The notes beneath the pieces were generated by a model. The model ran no database searches, was not told the origin of the DNA, and saw nothing but the letters and a program-made list of their open reading frames with translations. DNA of 64,000 nucleotides, taken from DAIOEK01 sp963708715 (GTDB lineage: Bacteria; Chloroflexota; Anaerolineae; Anaerolineales; Anaerolineaceae). The stretch covers positions 1,054,001 to 1,118,000 of the forward strand of contig CAVPSU010000001.1 of the NCBI GenBank assembly GCA_963708715.1. The letters run 5' to 3'. Every line of letters starts with the position of its first letter. The stretch's first letter is position 1. Both the position numbers and the translations under genes were made by a program. Positions 57,957-64,000 of this stretch are shown here, piece by piece.

Positions 57957-60236
57957 ATGAATATTGCGACAGTTGTAATCATTATTCTCGTTGGGATCAT
58001 CGCGATCCAGGCATACTTTCTTTACACTCTTTGGAGACAATCCAAACGTGTTTCTTTAGGATTGGACGAGATTGCCGAAGATACTATTAAAGTTCTATAT
58101 CACCTCACAAGAGAACAAGACTCAATTCCAGTATCCCATTTAATTCGCGCTGCCGATTTGCAACCTGGCAGATGGCCACTGATCCTATCCGAATTGCTTC
58201 GCCGGAATTGGATTCTGTCTGAAGGGGAAGCGATCCAAATACTTCCGGACGGAGAAGAACGCGCCGTTGAATTAATTCGTGCCCATCGGTTATGGGAACG
58301 ATACCTGGCTGATAAAGGCGGGGTGCCTCTGAATGTCTTACACGAAGAGGCTATGCGGCGTGAACATATCATTACCCCTGAGGAAGCCGATCGACTCTCT
58401 GAGGAAATGGGCAATCCTCAATTTGATCCACATGGCGACCCAATCCCAGCAAAAGGTGGATCTCTTCCACATCATAGCAGCGGCATCCCATTAACCCGCT
58501 GGCCGGAACACCGGCTTGGATTAATCACTCATGTGGAAGATGAACCTCCAGCGGTGTTTGCACAATTAACTCTCCTGGGTCTTACTCCGGGTGCCCAGGT
58601 GGAGGTTGATGAGCATACACCCGGGAGGGTCTTGGTGTGGAGTGGGCGGCAGCGACTGGCTATCGCTCCAGCCATGGCGAACCTTGTTTCAGTGGTGGAT
58701 GCTCCCGCGGAGTTTAAACCCCTTTCTGAAATAGAAATAGGACAGGCAGGCAGAGTCATCGGGCTTCTCAACACGCAATCACCAAAGCCGGAATGGATTA
58801 CCGCCGGATTGGTGGAAGGAGTAGAAATTGCTGCCCTTCGCCCGGACCCGTTAGGCGAGCCGGTGACATACCGAATCAATGGGAAGGAACTTGTCCTTAC
58901 GCGGGTAGAAGCAAGCCAGATCAAGTTGAATGCAGATAGTATTCATGAGATCCCCATTCCGCGTCGCCCTTGGATCAGTGAAGAATGGGATAATTTCAAA
59001 GCGCTCCTTTCCAAATATGGCAGTCTCACAGTTATTAAACGCGCTCTGGTCTTCTTAGGACCGGCTTTTGTCATAAGCGTTGGATACATGGATCCGGGCA
59101 ATTGGGGGACTGACATTGAAGGTGGAGCCAGGTTTGGTTATCAGTTACTCTGGGTAATCTTGTTGGCTAATATGATGGCGATCCTATTGCAGATCCTGTC
59201 TGCCAAGCTGGGAATTGCCACGGGTAAGTCACTTCCGGCTGTCTGTCGGGACAACTACCCGCGCTGGTTGAGCATTTCTCTCTGGGTGACCGCAGAAATA
59301 GCTGCTATGGCGACCGATCTCGCGGAATTTCTTGGGGGTGCGGTCGGTTTCTACTTACTATTTAAGATTCCGCTTTTCCCTGCTGCCCTATTGACAGGAG
59401 CCATCATTTCCCTGATCTTACTTCTGGAACGGTATGGGTATAGGAAAGTGGAAATGGTAATCGTCGGTTTGATCGCCATCATGGGATTTGTTTATATGGC
59501 TGAAATCTGGCTTTCCAAACCGGTCTGGTCTGAGATCGGGCATGGACTGATCTTTCCATCATTACCGATTGGTGCAACCCTGGTCGCAGTTGGAATCATC
59601 GGCGCGACAGTGATGCCACATAATCTGTATCTGCACAGTGCGTTGATCCAGACCCGAGTCAGACCTACCGATTCTCTCAAACGAAAACAGCAGGTTTATC
59701 GTTTTGCCATCCTGGATTCAGTCGTCGCTTTGAATGGCGCTTTCTTTGTCAATGCGGCAATCCTTGTCATGTCAGCGGCTGTATTCTCGGGGGGAAGACT
59801 TCATACCTATTCTCTCGAATCTGCACACCAGACCCTCACCCCGTTATTGGGACCAATTGCCGGGATCGCATTTGCCATTGCTTTGCTTGCTTCAGGGTTG
59901 GCATCATCCACCACGGCGACGATGGCAGGACAGGTCATCATGGAAGGTTTCCTTCACCAGCGAATGAATGTCTGGTTGAGGCGGGCGATCACCATGATCC
60001 CATCCCTTATTGTGATTGGTTTGGGGTTGGACCCGCTTCGGATATTAATTCTTTCCCAGGTCAGTCTCTCATTTCAACTACCGTTTGCCATTATTCCGCT
60101 GGTATTATTCACCAATAATCCTCGAATTATGGGTGAGTTCGTAAATAATAAACTTACCAGCATCTTAGCCTGGGCAAGTACGCTCATCATACTTTCCTTG
60201 AATATTGTGCTCTTGATCCAGATCATTTTTCCGTAA
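57957..60236 (+). CDS. DtxR/MntR-like repressor - FeoA-like x2 - NRAMP metal transporter fusion
   Basis: 759 residues. In order: an N-terminal membrane span (~5-26); a DtxR-type winged helix (~40-103); and a metal-binding/dimerisation helix bundle (~104-165) with LIRAHRLWERYLADKGGV, VLHEEAMRREHIITPEEADR and DPHGDPIP. The usual Cys of CPHG is Asp157. An FeoA/SH3-like domain (~178-250) has LTLLGLTPGAQVEVDEH, and a second similar domain spans ~253-328. The NRAMP transporter (~360-759) has GYMDPGNWGTDIEGG in the first span (Asp379, Asn382) and VMPHNLYLHSAL in span six. It should import Mn2+ or Fe2+, with the regulator part sensing metal at the membrane. It is divergent from the six-gene operon. 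Confidence 0.9.
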   Translation: MNIATVVIIILVGIIAIQAYFLYTLWRQSKRVSLGLDEIAEDTIKVLYHLTREQDSIPVSHLIRAADLQPGRWPLILSELLRRNWILSEGEAIQILPDGEERAVELIRAHRLWERYLADKGGVPLNVLHEEAMRREHIITPEEADRLSEEMGNPQFDPHGDPIPAKGGSLPHHSSGIPLTRWPEHRLGLITHVEDEPPAVFAQLTLLGLTPGAQVEVDEHTPGRVLVWSGRQRLAIAPAMANLVSVVDAPAEFKPLSEIEIGQAGRVIGLLNTQSPKPEWITAGLVEGVEIAALRPDPLGEPVTYRINGKELVLTRVEASQIKLNADSIHEIPIPRRPWISEEWDNFKALLSKYGSLTVIKRALVFLGPAFVISVGYMDPGNWGTDIEGGARFGYQLLWVILLANMMAILLQILSAKLGIATGKSLPAVCRDNYPRWLSISLWVTAEIAAMATDLAEFLGGAVGFYLLFKIPLFPAALLTGAIISLILLLERYGYRKVEMVIVGLIAIMGFVYMAEIWLSKPVWSEIGHGLIFPSLPIGATLVAVGIIGATVMPHNLYLHSALIQTRVRPTDSLKRKQQVYRFAILDSVVALNGAFFVNAAILVMSAAVFSGGRLHTYSLESAHQTLTPLLGPIAGIAFAIALLASGLASSTTATMAGQVIMEGFLHQRMNVWLRRAITMIPSLIVIGLGLDPLRILILSQVSLSFQLPFAIIPLVLFTNNPRIMGEFVNNKLTSILAWASTLIILSLNIVLLIQIIFP

Positions 60237-60334
60237 TAGTGGTTACAGGGACAAAGAAGAACCCCTGGTATTCTCGAAAAATCCAAAACCATTCACCAAA
60301 TTCCGGGGAAAAGATGAAACTGGACCTTTATTAG

Positions 60335-60961
60335 CTAGTCTGCATATCCCAGCAGATCCCTCTGCAATACTGCTTCCTCATTCAGTATCCGTCCAACCAG
60401 GATGGGGATAATCAGAGAACCTGGAATCAATGCCCAATACGGACCAAGACCGAGTGGGAAGAATAGGTACATGATCGACAGACTGCACCATATAAACCGG
60501 TATCAATCGCATGCTGTCCCTGGTTACCTTCAATGATTCGCGAAGCAAAAGTATTTGCTCGAAATACCCAAACTACGATCCCATAACCTGCCAGGATGAT
60601 GACCTAAGAAAGCGCCACCAATCCAACCGGAACTTGAGACCATTCATAGCGGTGATTCAGCCCGGCCAGTATAAATCCGCTCAAAAGGTAGATCCAGGAA
60701 AATAAATAGGATCACTTTTTGCCTGGATTCTTTTTCCCCACCACGCATCCGTCTTTCAAATAATTCTTTGTTATTTTTGAAAATATAAGTTCCGACAAAA
60801 AGGACGGGAATATATAATACTGCCAGAAAACCCCAGGCTTGCTAATACCGGAATATTCCCGCCGGTAGGGATAAAAGCAATACCATGAATACGCAGAATA
60901 GAACAATCCGTATTTTTGTAGTACGGATCAGGGCTGAGTTCGACATTCGTTGAGAATCCAT
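60335..60961 (-). pseudogene. ICMT-family methyltransferase pseudogene
   Basis: Reading leftward from ATG 60961 (GGAAGGAAAA upstream): MDSQRMSNSALIRTTKIRIV and VLLLSLPAGIFRY, then a break. WGFLAVLYIPVLFVGTYIFK and ERRMRGGEKESRQKVILF follow, then another break, YEWSQVPVGLVALS with a stop, YGIVVWVFRANTFASRIIEG, and DTGLYGAV. A shift disrupts the RHPMY motif (VCRSCTYS). The end reads GPYWALIPGSLIIPILVGRI followed by LNEEAVLQRDLLGYAD and stop. These are the parts of an isoprenylcysteine methyltransferase homologue. At least four lesions are present. Confidence 0.82.
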
Positions 60962-61208
60962 TTTTCCTTCCCCAACCGTCATGATTGTATATATCAGTGC
61001 AGGATGAGTTATCTTCCTCCAAGAGCTCGCTCCAGGCAACGCTAAGCGCATGCCGGTTCTTTCATGATTCACTAGACAGTTGTCCAGGCTACCTGACAGA
61101 TTTACCTGAGACCCATTAATGACCTCCCAATACCTTGATAGAAGAGGAAATTCAACCTAAAATATTCATTTGAAGTATCTTTTGGGAGATAGATTTTGGG
61201 AGGGTTGA

Positions 61209-61712
61209 ATGGGGTCAAGAGTACTGGTAGCGTATGCCACCATGGCGGGATCTACAGAAGGAATTGCAAAACGAATTGGTGAGGTCTTGAAGAATCACAA
61301 CCTGCCAGTCGATGTATTGGAAGTTAGTCAGATAGAAGACCTTTCCAAGTATGAGACGGTAGTCCTTGGGAGTGGAATCAGGGGTGGGGCATTCTTTTCG
61401 GGGGCGAATATGTTTATCGAACAGAACAAATCTGAATTGGAAGTGAAGGATTTCCATGTCTTCCTGGTATGCCTTACGATGAGAGAAGACACACCTGCCA
61501 ATCGGTTGACGGTGGAAGGTTATCTACATCCAATCCGATCTCAGATCAAACCAATCAGTGAAGGATTGTTTGCAGGTGCCTATGACTCAAGTAAACATAA
61601 TTTTATGGAAAAGTTAGTAATGCGAGCTATGAAGGCGCCGGAGGGTGATTTTCGAAGATGGGATGAGATCGCATCTTGGGCTGAAGGTGTAGCCACTTCC
61701 ATAGCGCACTGA
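61209..61712 (+). CDS. Flavodoxin-domain protein (HemG-like)
   Basis: 167 residues. The FMN phosphate loop is ATMAGSTEGIAKRIGEVL. VVLGSGIRGGAFFSGAN and VFLVCLTMREDT fit a flavodoxin_5 (PF12724) fold, the family of menaquinone-dependent protoporphyrinogen oxidase. GGGAGG precedes the ATG. No heme genes are adjacent, so whether it acts on protoporphyrinogen or on another electron path is open. It is convergent with the transporter gene, two bases away. Confidence 0.88.
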   Translation: MGSRVLVAYATMAGSTEGIAKRIGEVLKNHNLPVDVLEVSQIEDLSKYETVVLGSGIRGGAFFSGANMFIEQNKSELEVKDFHVFLVCLTMREDTPANRLTVEGYLHPIRSQIKPISEGLFAGAYDSSKHNFMEKLVMRAMKAPEGDFRRWDEIASWAEGVATSIAH

Positions 61713-61713
61713 T

Positions 61714-62151
61714 CTACTTCGCGATCAAATACCCACCCAGAAGTAAAGCCACGACACCAATTATTCTCGGCAGGTCAATTGGATGTGTAGTCACACCCAA
61801 CCATCCAAAATGATCAATGATAACTCCTGTGATCAACTGACCACTGATTATCAGGGTGATCATCAGGGTACTTCCCAATTTGGGCAGGACAATACTAATT
61901 GTCTGATACAAGATAACGCCAAAAACTCCAGCGGTGAGCATATACCAGGGCAGGGTATGCCATTCCCGTATTCTCTCCCCTCCTCTGAACCAGAGTAGCA
62001 AAGCCGAGAGGATCGCGCCGCTTAGATGGACAATCAGGCTGCTGGCTGTCCCTCCAATTTTTTGACCCATCGCCCCGGCAATCGGAGACTGTATCCCTAC
62101 TGCCACCCCACCCAATATTCCAACCAGCGCAACAAACAGGAAATCAGCCAT
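61714..62151 (-). CDS. YdcZ-family (DMT) membrane transporter
   Basis: 145 residues with five spans. ALVGILGGVAVGIQSPIAGA, MGQKIGGTASSLIVHLSGAI and ITLIISGQLITGVIIDHFGW are the family pattern of half-size DMT proteins (formerly DUF606). Members work as dimers or pairs; only one copy is seen here. The substrate is unknown. Confidence 0.87.
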   Translation of the reverse strand: MADFLFVALVGILGGVAVGIQSPIAGAMGQKIGGTASSLIVHLSGAILSALLLWFRGGERIREWHTLPWYMLTAGVFGVILYQTISIVLPKLGSTLMITLIISGQLITGVIIDHFGWLGVTTHPIDLPRIIGVVALLLGGYLIAK

Positions 62152-62280
62152 CTTTTACCCTTTTCTTCATTACTTATTTATCATCAACTGATCACGATGA
62201 ATGTAAGCTGCGTTCGAACTCGATCCACAATAAGCCAGACTATGATTTGCTAATTTCCGTACCTTTTGGATCTATACCTA

Positions 62281-63524
62281 TTATATGGGAACCTGGGATG
62301 AATCTATTCCGCTATCTACTCCCACAAAAGGATCATTTTCCAGGAACTGAATTGACTTATCTGCAAAAATCAGGTTTCTGCCAGCTCGTTTTGCCAGATA
62401 TAGTAGCTGATCAGAACGATGGGTAAGGGCGTCAAAACTAATATCAATTCCATTCAATTCGGCGATCCCAATAGAGAGTGTTACTGAGATGTGTTGATCA
62501 TCCCAGATAAACTCGCTGGTTGATAACACTCGTTGAATCCTATCGGTAGCGTCCTGTGCTCCAACCAGAAAGGTCTCAGGGAAGCAGATGGCAAACTCAT
62601 CTCCCCGGTTCTTCCCAAAAAATCAATGTCACGTATGTTATGTTGAATGACCTTCAGCGCATTTCTCAGGACCATATCTCCCGCTGCATGACCATACAGA
62701 TCATTCACTTCCTTAAAAAAGTCAAAATCGAATGTTAATAATGAAAATGGGTGATTCAATCTTTCTGAACGTAAGAATTCCAGGGTCCCTAATTCAAAAA
62801 ACACTCGGCGATTATTCACGCTGGTTAGTGAATCAATGGTTGCCAATTTTTCAAGGTCCTTTTGAGTGATCAGAAGATCATTGGAAAACTTTTGGGTGAT
62901 GAGCATAAGGAAAAGAATGGTAGCTCCAACATGAGCAACAATCTCATAGTAAGAGAAGATCATATTGATGGGCGTTCGCGCCAACAAGCTCCGTTCCGTC
63001 GGATTCATCCACCAGACTATGACCCGGATCAACATGATCACGCAATAGGTATGTAAGATGAAGGAAATCGAATAATTAATTACTTTTTCGTTTGAATTCG
63101 AAAGTTTCGTTAGCAAATGAATGCAGGCAATTGAGTAAATTATGACAGAGATGGTGAGGATTGTATTTAGGATAACAGCACTATCCCTAACTTCAGTGAA
63201 ATAGATAAACAGTCCGGTAAAAATAAGGATGAATGGGATGCTGGATCTGACCCATCTTCGCATGCCATAGAAAGAACGAATAGCTTCCATCCTCAGAATA
63301 TATGCCAGCGCTGCAAAGGTGGTGGCGAGGACGATGGAGAATATTCCGGGAATCATCCCTCGCAGCCCATATTGTAAATATGCAAGAGCCGTGATAATGT
63401 TCGCCAGCGACCAATAACCAAAACCATCGTAGGTTTTTTGTGTCCGCCAATAAACTACCATTACAATTGCCAACAATACATTAAGAGACATTACACCAAT
63501 TGTGATTGTCCGAATATCAAACAT
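62281..63524 (-). pseudogene. Membrane GGDEF diguanylate cyclase gene with one homopolymer frameshift
   Basis: It starts at ATG 63524 (GAGGAGAAG upstream). About seven spans cover residues 1-215, then LEKLATIDSLTSVNNRRVFF begins the GGDEF domain. LLTFDFDFFKEVNDLYGHAA follows, up to IRDIDFLG. A run of six T (62617-62622 as A on the plus strand) then shifts the frame. In the next frame GKNRGDEFAICFPETF is the catalytic motif, here RGDEF instead of GGDEF. HISVTLSIGIAELNG and LLYLAKRAGRNLI complete the domain, ending at 62281. One base would restore a protein of about 410 residues. If intact, it would make cyclic di-GMP. Confidence 0.85.
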
Positions 63525-63655
63525 GGATCTATACTTCTCCTCAAGAGTTGATCAAATCATGCACCAGACTATACAATATTGACTTTTACTTTACCTTATG
63601 AATGCTGACCATTGGAATTTAATTGGCGTAAATATTCCTTCAATTAGTAAGGGAA

Positions 63656-64000
63656 TCATAATTTATGGATCATTTCAATTTCCGCGGAAAACCCCAGCCA
63701 ACTCTTGAATATTCCCAGGTGGATGGACCGGACAGCTTTGAAACCTAACCGTTCGTATAATCGTTTAGCTGACGGGTTGGTATCCACGACTTCCAACCTT
63801 ACAGCCAGAAAGTCATTCACCTTCGCAAATTCCAAAACATGTTGTATCAGCCTCGTACCAATGCCTTGTCCCCTGAATTGCTCGTCAACCGCCAGGACAG
63901 AAATGCGCAAATCGGTTTTCGGGCAGGTCCCTTTCGTAAATAAATTCAAAACGATCCAACCGACCAATCCATTCCAGAATCCCAGATGCTGGATGCAATC
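63656..64000 (-). CDS. GNAT-family N-acetyltransferase, C-terminal part (5' end beyond window)
   Basis: The frame is open to base 64000. The visible 114 residues include ISVLAVDEQFRGQGIGTRLI (acetyl-CoA loop QxxGxG/A) and VDTNPSAKRLYERLGFKAV, the standard RimI-like end. It acetylates an unknown amine; a ribosomal or small-molecule target is possible. The N-terminus lies outside the window. Confidence 0.9.
   Translation of the reverse strand, partial: DCIQHLGFWNGLVGWIVLNLFTKGTCPKTDLRISVLAVDEQFRGQGIGTRLIQHVLEFAKVNDFLAVRLEVVDTNPSAKRLYERLGFKAVRSIHLGIFKSWLGFSAEIEMIHKL

Overview
The window reads as one stretch of a free-living, mesophilic bacterial chromosome. It is most probably from the Chloroflexota (Anaerolineae-like). 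That placement is an inference from gene content: a type III pantothenate kinase, several large GT39/GT87-type membrane glycosyltransferase relatives, LysM-bearing secreted proteins, a DUF5667-like protein next to a NarL-type two-component system, and an orphan MutL-like ATPase in an operon with zinc-ribbon and membrane proteins. No 16S rRNA or other phylogenetic marker is complete here; only the C-terminus of Rho is present at the left edge.

Layout. 0-8 kb: rho end, a LysM/M23 peptidase, a complete ribose-type sugar ABC transporter, and a HerA-like ATPase. 8-18 kb: three multi-membrane-span glycosyltransferase-like proteins, two tRNA-Ser genes followed by a perfect 86-bp tandem duplication, and a LuxR-type response regulator/histidine kinase pair divergent from an envelope protein with an Asn/Asp-rich tail. 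18-28 kb: a decaying region with a GT39 pseudogene, a DinB-like pseudogene, an MFS transporter coupled to a frameshifted ChrB-type gene, an alpha/beta-hydrolase pseudogene, an intact ICMT-like methyltransferase and a frameshifted secreted glycosidase-like lipoprotein. 28-32 kb: a GT87-like protein, then an AT-rich two-gene cassette bracketed by copies of the 3' half of a neighbouring tRNA(CAT). Those copies, and a 5'-half copy beyond the tRNA, carry small hairpin insertions in their T- or D-arms. 32-36.5 kb: a GC-rich block with a large membrane protein and a MoaD-like/aldehyde:ferredoxin oxidoreductase pair.

36.5-46.5 kb is mostly housekeeping and transport (coaX, a YedY-like molybdoenzyme, an EamA transporter, a YjjX-type NTPase, mtnA in an operon with a GT39 protein and an M24 peptidase, an MFS exporter). 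46.6-51.5 kb is a codirectional set (AGPS-like FAD oxidase, glpD-type dehydrogenase, FGGY kinase) that looks like glycerol/glycerol-phosphate metabolism. 51.5-57.7 kb is a tightly overlapping six-gene operon of unknown function with a recognisable sigma70-type promoter and a nested palindrome in its leader. Divergent from it is a DtxR-like repressor module fused to FeoA-like domains and an NRAMP metal transporter in a single 759-residue protein. The right end holds an ICMT pseudogene, a flavodoxin, a YdcZ-type transporter, a GGDEF gene with a homopolymer frameshift, and the 3' part of a GNAT acetyltransferase gene.

The most unusual points are the hairpin-interrupted tRNA fragments with their AT-rich cassette, the six-gene MutL-like/zinc-ribbon operon and the DtxR-FeoA-NRAMP fusion. 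Several broken genes have a single indel, some in homopolymers, so assembly error must be excluded for those. Others carry several independent lesions and are genuine pseudogenes on sequence grounds.
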